Positions 32,118-48,284 of a DNA stretch of 64,000 nt are shown here, in pieces. The DNA is from Glandiceps talaboti. Lineage: Eukaryota; Hemichordata; Enteropneusta; Spengelidae. A program made the translations under genes and the position numbers. The stretch spans positions 10,339,134-10,403,133 of the forward strand of contig NC_135562.1 in NCBI RefSeq assembly GCF_964340395.1, read 5' to 3'. The notes beneath the pieces were generated by a model. The model saw only the letters and a list, made by a program, of their open reading frames with translations. It was not told where the DNA came from and did not search any database. Within the stretch, counting starts at the first letter, position 1. Each line of letters starts with the position of its first letter.

Positions 32118-35100
32118 CTATTCAAGGGGCTTTGATGCACCTTCCTTGGCCAGTTTGTCAGCTTCTTCGTTACCATGGATATTGCTGTGCCCAGGAACAT
32201 GTACCTACAAAAGATACCAAATAGGTAGAGTTAGCAGATAATGCATTTGGTGTTGAGCTCCAATGTAAACCCATAAGATAAGTCACAGACCAGTTTCTCT
32301 GAATCACCATGTGAGGGCACAACTTTACAAAATGGCGGCATCCACAGCAATTGAAGACTTGACAAAGTTTGAGATGTGCAAAGCTGCATCCTAATTTCTC
32401 ACTATCCTCTTGATAAAATGAAAATCATGCTCTGGATTACTTTGCTTGTTTTCACTCAAAAGTATAAATGTGAATACAAGTTGAGATTATCTTACCCATT
32501 TGACATCAACCTGTTCACATAATGACTCTAGTTGTATCAATTCATCTTTGTGAATAACAGGACCTGTCCTGGTTCTCCAATTGTTTCTCTTCCAGTTATG
32601 AATCCATTGTGTTATACCTAATAAATAACAAAGGCTATAAGTGGGGACCTGGTAGGATAGAGATTGCAATGTGAATGCTTTAATCCTATGCACTTATAAA
32701 GGCTGCAATGGATTGTGTGCTCCCCAGTGAGTTCAGGAAGTATAAAGGGCTGTTGTGCTGCCATTGATCCATGTTAGGGGTAATAATTGTGAGTGCCTTG
32801 AGCTCTCAGGAGGAAAGGTGCATTATAAATTCGCTTTATCATCATTATTATTATTATATGGAGTTCTATGAATAACTGGACATCTCTAGAGTTCAGTTTC
32901 AAAAAAAGAGCTCTAAACAAGACAGTTTGTAAGGTATGCTGTGACAGGGCGCCCTCACACATCGGTCAACCCCTTTCACAGATAGAGCAGACCAGTGAGG
33001 GTGGAGCAACACAATGTAGCTTAGTTTATGAAATTTGAAATTCTATCAAAATTCTGATATTGTTACCTACATTTGATAATACGATTCTCTAAAGATTTTG
33101 ACATCTTTAGAAATATATTTCTATAAAATATTCGACTTATAAATTTAGTTTAACACTGAATGGAATTCTATACAGATTTACATATTTCTAGAAACAGAGT
33201 TTTATGACATACCATGGGACATCTCTAAAGTGTTGTAAGAAAAACAAACATGTTTTTATACTTTATGGTATGTTACACCTGTTTCCATGACAACACATAT
33301 ACCCGGTACTTACAATTAATTGTAAACATACTGTCTGTGTAAATAGCTATTTTGTCAATGTTCATTTCCTTGGCTGTCTCCAATGCTTTTACCGCAGCCT
33401 ACAAAATACATAGAGATAATGATAGATATAATGTAATACCTGTAACTTGTATACACTCAGAAAGGAAAATGGGCGAGATGTGAGTGACACCACTCATATC
33501 ACAGGGACCTCCTCACAGTGGTCGTCAGTAGACAGCCCTGTCTGACATTCAACTAAAATAGTCAGCACAAAAAAAACTGCAGTCCACTACGAAATATTCT
33601 ATTGTTCTTGGAAGTTACTAAGTGCATAATGTAAATACTAATTATCACACCTGCCAGTGAAAATAGATGTAACCTCAGACCACTATAGAGGTCTGAGATG
33701 TAACACATCTGAAGAGAATGGCACATTGAAACAATGAGCAGGAAGATATTCAAAGTCGGCCTGAAGTCCTTCTATAGACACTTGTGGTTATATACACATG
33801 TGAATTAGCTCATGAATATTAATATCATCCAGGACTCCAGTTACAGTTGGGAAGTCACTCATATCAATAAGCAAATACCTGTTTTGTTCTCTTTTTGATG
33901 GAAATTCAAAATAAAGTAACAGCGAATAATTCATTTACCAACATTTTTGCCCTCTTTTGCATTTGTATCATAAATAGTAAAATCTAATTTAAAATAAAAC
34001 ACAAAGATTACACACAACAAATCACTCTGAAAAAATGGTGTATGATGTACATATCTCTTAGTCTAGTGGTTAGACCATCAGGTTTTTCTCGATATTAGGC
34101 AAGCAAGGGTCACACTGCACTGGAAATGCACATCTGGAGCTGCACACCAGTGGAACTGTCATCCTCTGCTATTGTTCAGCAGCCTCCTTCTGAGTGCATG
34201 TCTACATCACACTTTTGAACAGCACCCTCTACATATAATTGATATGTGACTGACATACACAGGCCCCGGGACACAGGCGTTTCTTGTGACCCACCAAATT
34301 TGGTGTTCCCCTAACCGTAACTATGTATTGACTCACAAGGAATCCAAGTGTCCATAACCCTGACTTTTGACACAACAAATCTGTCTTTACATTGGTACAT
34401 AGTAAAGTGGTATTCGTAAATTTACATTCCAGATATACATAATGGCCATTTCTCACCATAATCTCTGCTGTCTGGTTTGTTTGTCTACCGTGTAATCTAT
34501 CTGCGACATTTTTAGGATGTTCTGGTCCCCAGTACACACCAATACCAGCCCTGGCACCACGACGACCATTGGATGTACAGCAACCATCTGTATAAACTGC
34601 AACTCTATTGGCTGAAGGAAACAGACAACTCTATTGGCTGATGCTGAATTATAAAAACCTATGAAACACACCATTCTATTGGTTAAATGAAACAGAGAGA
34701 TGGATCCTATTGTGCATACAACACCCAGCTTTAGATTTGTCTGGTTGATTACAAAAAGGACACAATAAGGTCTTGAAATAGTTAAGTGTATCAAAAAAAT
34801 TTCCTTGATCACTTGAAAAATAAAAGCCCGCTGTAAAACAGTGTACGTTCAATGTAAATGACACAAACCAAATTTGTATGATTCAGTCCCTACCTCTATC
34901 CTTACTGTAACCTTTGCTTTAGCTAGGGCCCGCTTGAATACAAATGTTGTATCTATTCAATATCGTAAAGTAAGTCCACTACACTACATGTACGTATTCT
35001 ACATCATAAAGCATACCTGTGTTCAAGTCTATTTTGGGACGTTTTGACTTTCTTTGCTGTTGATTTCCAGAAGATAATGACCTTTTACCAGCTTGGCTGT

Positions 35101-36918
35101 TCCCGTCCATCCTACTGTCTCCATTAGTTGTACTGAATGACCTCTGACCTTGGCTATTGCATTTAACAACTACACCTACTCTAGCAGGTTGGTTAGAAGA
35201 ACTTTCTCTGACTGGATGATGTGAAGTACTTGCGGATGCTGCTTGGTGAATTTGTCTGACTAAAGAGGGCTGTGGTTGTTGATTGCCATTGGTTCCACTA
35301 TTCCCATGTGCTCCACCTTCATTTATAAATGCAAGACATTCTGTTTGAGTCTTGAACTTCTTGAACCGTGCCTTTGGAAAATGTTTGACTTGGCTCTCGC
35401 ACTCGCTCCTGAAAGACACAAACACCATGATAGGAATAACTTAGACAGGTTATTATAACACACAAGTAATCTTGGGATTGTAGCGTTTGATGTTGACACT
35501 GCAATCCCAAGCTCAACAAAGATCAGGGCATCAAACTAACAAACATCTAATCATACCGCCACCTAGTGGTCAGCTGTAACTATGAAATTTGTCATTCTGA
35601 TGGAAGATCATCAAGACAGATCAAAAGCTCAATGCTAGATACTTGAACTGTGTGTGCGTTATAACTTGTGTGAATCACTTGATTTACAAAGCTTATGAAC
35701 ATTTTTGGTCATGTTACATGTATTTAAGGATATGATACAAGATTTAACAAGATACAAGAAAACTTTATTATCTGTTGTTGTAAGAGAAATTAGAGTGAAG
35801 TGTTTCTATACATTAGACATAGATTGAAATATGGGTGACGATACGATAAAAAAAATATACACACATGGTTTACTTCTTAAAAAGGAAATTCAAACGAAAG
35901 ATTCCAAATACACAATACAAGTTACAATTACCATAAATTTTAACAAGAGCTATATGTCACTGCAACTGTCTTAAGATGTCCACACAATGTATAGACATTG
36001 GTTACATCTTTGTAAGTCACATGTTTATTTCTAATTATGTAAATAGACATGTTGTCGTTCCAAGATGCACTGCGCGTCTCTCCACACGATGCCATGTATT
36101 CTAAGTACGCATGGAGGGGTTTGCACATGCCACTCAGGGGGATGGTTGTCACATGACGGTACCCTGGGTTTACCCGTAAAATCCCACTCTGTCATCGAAG
36201 GAGTTCAGTCTTTGTTCTATAAAATCACCCATAATTAAAGAGGTCAATATGTCTTACCATTATTTCCTGATGAAAATGTTATTTCAAATGTAACAACGAC
36301 AAAACAAGACTAAATCTAACAACATAAGAGACGTCCTCTAGCGCAATGCATCTTGGAACCGGAAAATCGACTATTGTAAATGATCCTAACAGTAACACTT
36401 GGACTGAATGTACAATATTGAATAGACACACGTCTTGATTCAAGAATTGAATTAGGAATAGCTGCAATTGCCTTCTTTTTGATTGCAATAATTTTAAACT
36501 TTTCATTTTATTTTGTGTCTAAACATTTTTCTTTTCACTTTTTATTTTTTTATCGAGATTTGCAAAAAGAATGTAGAGCCTGCCTGTAGCAGAGATTTTA
36601 GTAATTTTTACAAGTTGTTTGATTTATCATTTCCGCCCTCTGTAGTGTACATTGTAGTCCTGTTTGCTGACTGCTGTCCCTCGTGACAAACAGGCAAAAT
36701 CGAACCTCGGCTTACTCCATCTGCAAGCAGAACTCCGGGTGAAACCACAGACAAGAAAACCAGGAAGGTACATTTTTGTACACAAGTGAGCAGCAAGTTA
36801 CAACAGCAGGAAATGGAACTTGAAAATACAAATCACCACCAAACAGAACGAACACTAACCATGTCTTGTAAACTCCGGGATTTCTTCCAACACGAACGGC
36901 ATATAAATACCCACTCAT
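32118..36918 (-). CDS. RNASEH1: Ribonuclease H1
   Basis: Coding exons in transcript order: 36918-36860, 35408-35017, 34596-34457, 33398-33314, 32617-32496 and 32204-32118, giving 294 residues from the inner Met (human: 286). RNase H1 cuts the RNA strand of RNA:DNA hybrids in nucleus and mitochondrion. The N-terminal hybrid-binding domain (1-50) has AVRVGR, GVYKTW, then E-C and ARFKKF; these hold the Trp and Lys residues that grip the hybrid. A Ser/Gln/Asn-rich linker with a basic KSKRPK patch follows. The catalytic domain has all four metal ligands: D154 (VYTDG), E195 (QTAEI), D219 (YTDS) and D282 (GNEEAD), plus the flexible-loop H272 (PGHS). An in-frame upstream Met at 36957-36955 would add MLLNQCRRVLSGI, after an in-frame stop. 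This could be a short mitochondrial leader, as in mammals, where two start codons are used. Confidence 0.95.
32640..32860 (+). repeat. Interspersed repeat tail with (ATT)n end, RNASEH1 intron
   Basis: It reads GGGACCTGGTAGGATA, GATTGCAATGTGAATGCTTT, AATCCTATG and later CTTGAGCTCTCAGGAG, GGTGCATTATAAATTCGCTT, then an ATT repeat. A reverse-orientation relative is at 45137-45530, and the short end part recurs at 40624-40720. It resembles the 3' tail of a non-LTR element or a SINE derived from one. Confidence 0.6.
32925..33010 (+). repeat. AGTCTGTAAGGTA-family repeat in RNASEH1 intron
   Basis: CAGTTTGTAAGGTATGCTGT, GACAGGGCGCCCTCACACAT, CGGTCAACCCCTTTCAC, then AGAGCAGACCAGTGAGG. It matches the cluster at 22862-23100. 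Confidence 0.6.
35409..36859. other. RNASEH1 intron 1
   Basis: This is the 1.45-kb intron between the first two coding exons. It shows no exon, RNA gene or clear repeat. CACTCTGTCATCG and other short unique stretches only. Confidence 0.4.
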
Positions 36919-37027
36919 TATGCCAGACAAGACACGTCGGCACTGATTTAGTAACATCAAATGTTATCGTGCTATTTACTGAAACCTGCCCTCGCAGCGG
37001 CGATTACACCAGCTATTACACCATGGA

Positions 37028-37040
37028 GGCGGCCATCTTT
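37028..37040 (-). promoter_or_regulatory. YY1-type site, RNASEH1 promoter
   Basis: The minus strand reads AAAGATGGCCGCC, a near-perfect YY1 site, about 110 bases before the inner RNASEH1 start codon. Downstream-oriented YY1 sites just after the start of transcription are typical of ribosomal and mitochondrial-function genes. It also lies in the shared region between RNASEH1 and RPS7. Confidence 0.5.
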
Positions 37041-37294
37041 CGATCCCAGAATGCATTCCGATAAGCGCCTCCAGTAATTTTCGAATTGTGATGCCGATAA
37101 AAAAAATGTCGGATAATATTCATCAGTAGTGTGCACAAAATACATATAGGAATTAAATATTTCGTACTACAATACTAATATACAGAAGTAAGTGATCTTT
37201 AAATGGTAAAATTCAGATGAAACAAACTTTAAAAGCAATGCTGTATTCGCACACGAAGTTACTTTTCAAGCAAGCTGGGGGTACCATTTCACGT

Positions 37295-37323
37295 CCTTTC
37301 CCTCAATGGCCGTATTGGAGTAG
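37295..37323 (+). promoter_or_regulatory. Possible 5'TOP noncoding first exon of RPS7
   Basis: CCTTTCCCTC is a pyrimidine run like the 5'TOP start of ribosomal protein mRNAs. It is followed within 19 bases by TAG and a strong donor GTACGT. The exon would hold a tiny closed reading frame, ATG to TAG, of five codons. Human RPS7 also has a very short noncoding first exon. This is a guess from pattern; other pyrimidine runs exist before 38822. Confidence 0.25.
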
Positions 37324-38447
37324 GTACGTTCGGAACGGAGTTTTCTGTAGATTTTGGCCTTTTAACCACACAGAGTAGAACAAACCACCAATAAAACAGA
37401 AATGATGTGTAGATTAGACATCCCCTAGTTAGATTAGCATGCCAAAAGATACCGATGGCACAATTTTAATGTTGTTTTTTAACGATATTTTCTCTTAGCG
37501 TTTCATCCATAACACCATCTCTTATGTCCTAAACCAACTGGACGACGTGTTGTGAAACCGGCCGAACTGTGACGTTTGTTCCACCTCTCATGTGGAAAAT
37601 CAAAACTGAACAAATAATATTATAAGATTAATAATCACACTGGTCCGTAATTTATAATTATCCATGGTCCATGTTCTTTTTATGATAGTTATCAACCATA
37701 TTTCGTAGACTATGTTAGTATGTGACAAATACACATGCGTCAGATAGCCATAGCATATCAGATAGCTGGTGTATGTTTCGGGTCTCAGTGCCCATAAAAT
37801 GCTACATAGTTATTATTAATACCATTAGAATACCTAAAAGACAAGTGTACAAATCGCATTGTATGTGTTTGGAATATGTGTAGGAGTATACTAGGTTTGA
37901 GAGTGTTGTATATACTTCACACTTCTTGGACAAATGATCATCGTAATGACATTTCTACTTTCGATTTAGCAATGTGTCTGACTTGTCAGATGTCTATAAG
38001 CCATACTAAATGATACAACATTGTAATGGATCACATTATCACTTGTAATTATCAGTTATAAATATGCCATGTATTCATACCCATAGTGCAGTGATATATA
38101 CTGCAGTGTGCAATGCCAGTATGATTCATGTGTAGAATAGTCGTAGCAATGTTTTCCTGACGTTGGCTACATGATATGATGTATATTAAATGATAATTAA
38201 ATGATAACTTTCTTAAATGGTGTGCTCATCAAAATCATTCTTGTATCATACGCAGATCCATGCTGTCATAAGGCTTTAGTGCTTAAGTGTATTGCATTTG
38301 AAACGATTAATTTGATGAGATGAAAATATAAAAAGGAACACCCCACCCACACGAACACATATACACATACATGTACATTCATATACATTTACATGTATGT
38401 ATACATGTAAATGTATGTCCTTTTGCACACATGTTCTATATTGGCAC
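37324..38447. other. Putative first intron / spacer of RPS7
   Basis: This stretch has no coding exon. It is AT-rich; near 38340-38410 there are ACATGTA-type short palindromes. Confidence 0.4.
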
Positions 38448-38603
38448 CAGTGTGCCCTCTAATGCTAGCCAAATTTTGTTGTTGCGCGTCAAAATGAGAA
38501 ATCTGGGATTTCTTTTCAGTTACCATAGAGTTTTCGTTAGTGCATCCATCGCTAGAAATTGTGTGCATCAGTGCTGTGTCAAGTTGGCTTAGAGGGCACA
38601 CTG
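38448..38603. mobile_element. MITE with CAGTGTGCCCTCTAAGCCAA termini
   Basis: The left end CAGTGTGCCCTCTAA, then TAGCCAAATTTTG, mirrors the right end, whose complement is CAGTGTGCCCTCTAAGCCAA. It is 156 bp and noncoding. It lies about 240 bp before the RPS7 coding start, in the putative first intron. Relatives lie in PEX13 intron 3 and in RNASEH1. Confidence 0.7.
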
Positions 38604-38844
38604 TAATAGGCACTTGAATAGTTTATAGGCGTATCATATCTTTGTCGCTTCATTGTAGTATTGTGTGATTGCAAAACACAGTGCTGATGTACTCTGGTGA
38701 TTTTGTCTGCAAAGTTCCATATAAGAGTCAAAATTGATAGATATTAAAACAGAAATGACAAATTGTTGTATATTCAATTGTTGTTGATATCAAATTTAAT
38801 TGATTTATATTGATTTGACAGACTGCTTACATCTACTGGCCAAG

Positions 38845-42490
<3,646 letters not shown>

Positions 42491-43448
42491 TTTCACTTGT
42501 TGCAAAAAAATGACAAGAAGAGTTAAGTAAGAGTAAAGGAACTGTTACAACTGGAACCCTGACTGTGTTTAGTTTCATTTGATCTGAAATAACAGCAATC
42601 ATACGATTGTACTTTCTACCATAGTAGTCTTGGGATCTATGGATGATGTTATTGTCTTACAAATGTACATGCAAACGGTACTCAGATTTGGAACGATCAA
42701 CTTCATGTGAATATTACGGAAGTCAAGGAACTCATGAATGCACCCCCATGTAAAATTTTCACATGTTGATAAGAGATGTTCATGTGTTGATTGGTACAAG
42801 GTGATCCTAAAAATATTTCTCAAAGGGTTGCTAATACTGCTACTATTGATACATGACATTTCAGCAACATTAATCAGAATTTGTGTATGGCTACATGAAC
42901 ATTTCTTAGAAATAACATGTTATGAAGTTTTACATGGGAGGTTATTGATGAGTTCCGTGACTTGTCTGATATTCACATGAAGTCAACTGTTCAAAGTCTG
43001 AGTGGATCGAGTGTAAAAGGGTGCTACATACATAAATGTTGTTGAAATTATACAGATGTAATATTGATTGTACCAGTTTAGGGATGATGTTACATCTGCA
43101 TATGTGTAAATCTTAGCCTGAAAGATCCAGTAGTTTTTGCTTATGTAATCGTTCACAGTGGATAGTGAGTGGTTATGTAAGTGGAGACAACCACTGGACC
43201 TTGCAGACTAGTGTCAATCTTTGTGTGTGTAAATACGTGCAAACACACGTGTACAGTAGCCATATACCCTGCACTTTGACATGACATTTTGTGTATGTGA
43301 GTGTATGCATGCTGCTTTCTAGCAAACCTGACCTCACTTGTTCTAGGGATTGCATAGATCTGACCTGTCAGTGATACATCTTATACTCAATAATACTTGT
43401 ACATTCACACATTCACTTTGTGTGTGTGTGTGTGTGTATATGGATGGA

Positions 43449-43483
<35 letters not shown>

Positions 43484-44090
43484 ATGTATGTATGTATGTA
43501 TGTATGCATGCATATTTTATTTCAAATTTTAGAGATACTGTCACAGTTGCCAATCAAAGGATTTTGACTATAATGTTCATCATTACTAATAATGACAAAA
43601 TGGTAAAAAGATATTTTATAGTTGGAATGTCTTGATAGTACCCGTACTGAATCACTATAGGTTGCTACTGATCAGTGTTATCATAGAATAGAAGTTGTTT
43701 GCATTTGAAGAAAAACAATTCATCATGTGAACAAATTTCCCATAAACTAACATGTGGATGTTGTTAGGCCTTTTATCCCCCTGTCTTATATTTGGCATAT
43801 TAGCCGCATCCTCTTTTCCCAATTCCAATTAATACATGTAAAGACACATACAACCATATCAGAGCACATGAAGAATATCAAAATATGTGTGTTGAATATG
43901 AGAAAGTTCTATTTCTATGACATAAACAGTCTATAAATAATACCAAATCTAGAGTAGAATGTGAAAATGTTGAAAACTGAAATGATCAAAAATATTGGCA
44001 GCCTGATATGAATGGTGTATATGAAATTCTACTTCGTGTTTGCTTGCACAGAAGGACTGAACGTAGGTCTGTCTAAAGTGAGATGTATGG
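42491..44090. other. Downstream flank of RPS7, no gene seen
   Basis: The RPS7 3' flank has no clear AATAAA close to the stop. A GT/GTAT microsatellite lies at 43420-43506. The frame at 42738-42980 has no recognisable features. Confidence 0.4.
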
Positions 44091-44202
44091 TAGTCTGTTA
44101 CCCAGACTTTACTGGGGACTCTGCCTACGAGACCTCCCTAAGCGAGCCTGGGTGGTCTCATAGAAGAGCCCCCAGTAGTGAGAGTCTGGGTAACCGAGAC
44201 TA
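44091..44202. mobile_element. Compact hairpin MITE with TA flanks
   Basis: TAGTCTGTTACCCAGACTTT at the left and a right end whose complement is TAGTCTCGGTTACCCAGACT form arms of about 55 bases with almost no loop. The terminal sequences match the longer element at 60-434, so this is a deletion derivative. TA is present at both ends. Confidence 0.75.
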
Positions 44203-45135
44203 GATGTACAGGGTTCAATGTCCTACTTTGTGAACTGTTCATTGGGTTTACACCCTGTGTGGATAATCCATAAAAATATAGTGGCCAGGTAGAAATGATA
44301 AGTTTAACTGAAACATCATTATAAAAGATGTTTTCGTTGAGAGGAGGACTTGGTGAGGGTGCTATAGAAGAGGTAGCAATGTTTTTGTTGAGGGCGGTGA
44401 ACAGGCGAAGTCTACCATTGAGGGCAGTAAACAGGTGAATCTACACGAGTTCCCAATGCATTTTACTGTCACAGTGGTTCCCTACCTAAATTATGGTACA
44501 TGGTGAAATCTAAGTTCCCCTCTATTACCGAGGTTTCCAGACCTTGGCAAATAAAAACACTGGGTGGTGTCATTATTCTATCGATAAACAGTGGATACTG
44601 CAAGAAAAGAAGACAGCAGGTAAATAGTTTTAAGACTAAATGCCGTATATTATTTAGTCAATAAAAGGGGAAGAGAAAGAATTAGTGTACTACCTCCAAC
44701 ATCAAAATTTGAAATATCGAATTCTGGATTACGAATTTGCTGCTTGTATGATAGCGCCCCCATCGTTGGGTTACATGACCAAAATATGGCTTTCGTTATA
44801 CATGGTCACGGATAGACATTTTCTGAGTTTGATAAATAAATAGTTCAAGATCGACAGATCGAAACTTTGATAGTCATGAATCACAATTTAGTATTCTAAT
44901 CTCGTCTTCATCAGTATACTATCTCCCAGGTTTTAATCAATCCAACATCACATTCGATCGATCATTGCCTTGATTCGACCTTGACCTTGACGGACAAAAT
45001 TAACCATGATTGATCGTCTCAGGATATCAATGATATAAATCTAATATGACAGGAAATATAAAGAGCTTGTAACCCGGATGTATATTGATGGATACTCTCC
45101 CGATTGAATTTGAGTACTGTATCATATGGTGCGTT

Positions 45136-45136
<1 letters not shown>

Positions 45137-45171
<35 letters not shown>

Positions 45172-45530
45172 GGCTGTTTTTTATATTATATGTATATTAT
45201 AGCGCTTTCCCACTCTGTGGGCAAAGCACTTTACAAATATTACACTGGCATGAATCTATAGCGGCACAACTGCCCTTTACTTCCTACACTCGCGATCCAT
45301 TGCAGCCTCTTTATTAAGCGCTTAGGATTAAAGCATTCACATTGCAACCTATATCCTACCAGGTCCCCAATTATATTAACTGGGTTGACAGGTACAGTCG
45401 TGGTTTAAATCTTGCCCACGGACTTTAGTCATTCAGAGACAAACGGCAGCGGACAGGGCTCGAAGCTGCAACCTGCATCAGATTCAAAGCCAGCCACTCC
45501 AACTCTAATCGTGCTGTTAAAGCGCCCTAC
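45137..45530 (-). mobile_element. Retroposed interspersed repeat with poly-T head
   Basis: A run of about 30 T at 45137-45167 (a poly-A tail on the other strand) precedes TATAGCGCTTTCCCACTCTG, AAGCACTTTACAA, a GCGCTTAGGATTAAAGCATT block, CATTGCAACCTATATCCTAC and CAGGTCCCC. The order matches the complement of the repeat at 32640-32860. It looks like an A-tailed SINE-like element. Confidence 0.65.
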
Positions 45531-47750
45531 CCCTCAAAACGTAGATAATACTGCTGAACAAGTACACGAGTTCAACGGTGGAATATTAATAAAACCATAT
45601 TTTTTTTAAATCTTTTAATTACAGACTAAAGAACCCTATCTGTTTTATATATGTCAACTTTTCAGTCTCTGAGTCTTACGTTTACATGTAGTGCGGTATA
45701 AGATGAGATTCTAAGCTTTTTACTCATACTACATTCTAGTATTATGTTAATGATGTCGATGCATGTCTTCTATAACATTATGATTGTCTTATGACATTGT
45801 TAGAATAGTTGATTTCATAGTCCGGATTTCCTGTACATTTTTTATACGTATGATAAATTACGTCATCGGATCATTTATGAGTTATATCTTAATACCAGGT
45901 CAGAGTTCAGTCAATTGTGAGTGATGGTTCAGTAAGTAGAATACTGCAAGTATCTTTTAAATATACAGCAAAAACTACACCTAAATATGTATAAACCCTT
46001 TAAAGTCGTGCTTCGATTGTGAACATTTATTAATTAAGGGACATTGTCAGAACCGAGTCCCGACACTTCGTCTGAAAGAAGAACTAGTAACTCTCAGTTT
46101 AGTTTAGTATGTAAGATACAGACATTCGTGCCACGTTATCAGCCAGCACTCATTAAAGAAGAGTTTTAAGAAGCCTGACAGGGCTGAACAACACGACGTA
46201 TCTTGCAGTCTATCCTCAGTTACATATCGAGTTTATATACTAGTATATCGATACACTACCGATAGAATTTGAATACTATATGGCAAATTTGATATATGAT
46301 GAAGCCAATTGTACTTTTTAAAAAAATCTGGAATACATATTTACAAAATTATTTCTTCCACTGGTTAATGACTCGTAGTGATTGGTTACTTTATTGAAGC
46401 CAAGTTTACCAGTAGTCTGGAAGATACGACATGCCATGTCTTGCTTACTACACAGCTAACACTGAAAGGGTTGGCCGATGCATGAGTCATAGTGTACCTT
46501 GCAGACTAATTCACTAGATCGTTACTTTATCCAATGGTAAATAACGTTATTTGATATAGTACAATAAATCGAATCAAATGATTTCTGTGTCCGCACCCAA
46601 AAATCAGCGCCCTCAACTGTCGATGATGAAAATATGACTGGGAGTTTATTCGGACTAGCTTTAGAAAGAGGTTTTACATGCCTCCGATTCGCATTTTAAG
46701 CTATTTCTAGGATCATTTACCATTCATGTTAGTTTCATGTTATTTATCTGTGTTTTGTGTCCCTTTAGTATCATGTTATAATTGTTCCTACGTTTCCCCT
46801 GCTTTTATATTTCACTAATGTATCTTTTCAATGTTTTATTGTTTATTTCTTTCCATTCCTTAGTTTTCATTTTTTTATCCTCCTCTTTTATGATCAATGT
46901 TCATGTAAAGCAAAATTTCCCATGCATTTTTATGCAAATGGCAATATACATTAGTTCTATATTTACTGGGCTGTACCAAGGGGATTTGAGACATATGGAC
47001 CTAACATATAGAAATGTGTTCGTGAAAAAAATTGACCCTAAGTTACTTTATTCAAAAAGCCTCGACCTCAGACAGGTCTTCTTCAGGGTCTGAATGAAAA
47101 GGAACAAAAGGGTAGATTATAAAAGGCAATGCAACAATAGAGTAGTAATAAAAATCAAACAAACAAACAAACAATGTGGAAGCATAGAAAGTTATAGAAG
47201 CGACCCTTTCCATTGTCATTGGTTGAAAAGATAACTGTAAACGATAAATAATGGGATATAAAGGAGAAACGACTAGAACGGAAAAATGGATAGAACTATT
47301 TTTTTTACCTTGTTTGGTTTTATCCCCACTCAACTAAGCTTGCCACTTTTTTTTCAGATTTGTACCTTTCTTTTAATTCTGACAACCCTTTGTTCGAAAC
47401 GTTGGTAATAAAACTATAGGAAAGTTATACAAATGGACTAGTTCCTTTATCAAACAGACAATGTTCGATGACTTCGAAGTTCATCGTTCTTACAATATAA
47501 GTCAAAATGGGGCGTGGTCCAGGGGCAATGTTATTATATACACGACACTGTGTGTTTTCTACGTTCGTTGCTAAACCTTGCAATTGTGTCTGACAATATG
47601 GATATCATATACGTATTGTGGTGAGTGACTTGACAGTTTATGTTAGAAGTAAACGTTCTCAAATCTTGGTGGTAAAAGTATTGGCAATTTTCAATGTCTA
47701 GCTATGTGTGTATGTTTGTGTGTGCACCCCCTCCAGTAAACAAAAGTAAA
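45531..47750. other. Spacer, no gene seen
   Basis: Open frames here (for example 46782-47093) are hydrophobic low-complexity translations. A diverged AGTCTGTAAGGTA-family repeat lies at about 46445-46500 and a copy of the CACCCAAAAATCAGCGCCCT repeat near 46590. At 47053-47093 a short GACCTCAGACAGGTCTTCTT stretch looks like a retroelement remnant but is too short to name. Confidence 0.4.
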
Positions 47751-47751
47751 A

Positions 47752-47752
<1 letters not shown>

Positions 47753-47831
<79 letters not shown>
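47753..47831. repeat. (GTCT)n microsatellite
   Basis: About 19 copies of GTCT. The CLSV and RQTD repeat frames on both strands are its translations. Confidence 0.95.
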
Positions 47832-47832
<1 letters not shown>

Positions 47833-48284
47833 GTCTCGCTGTCTCTTTCTTTCTCTGTTTCTGTGAAAAACAAACCCATTCAAATAAGTGCGCCCTCATT
47901 CAACGTCACATCAAATTATCATTATTTGCATAGGTAAAATAAGATACCATCACCTTTCACCGCCACCCCTATATATTATCACTGACGGTAACGAGATTAA
48001 ACAGTCGCAATTGCCGCGATGGCAGGAGACAACACTTCATGGGGAAAATTATGTACCGAAAGTTAAACGTGATATACATAGCCTGCCACTAGGGGGATCA
48101 AAAGCTGGCGATTTAGTCCGTTATAAACCGACGTGAATGAATTATTCAGATACTGTGAACGAGTAGCAGCCACTGGAGGGAGACCAGCTGACAGCGTGAG
48201 GGTTAACTCCTTTAACGATGTCAACGTGAGACCCATAAGTATTTCAACAGAACGATTCAATGTTACTTGAACAGAGCTGTAGCT

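Noticed and set aside
46782-47093. Hydrophobic open frame as a membrane protein exon
   Set aside because: T-rich low-complexity sequence gives Phe/Leu/Ile runs by chance; no splice borders or domain.
47052-47333. Minus-strand frame ending DPEEDLSEVEAF as a coding exon or Penelope-like remnant
   Set aside because: The similarity to known element tails is too short to call, and the rest of the frame is low-complexity.
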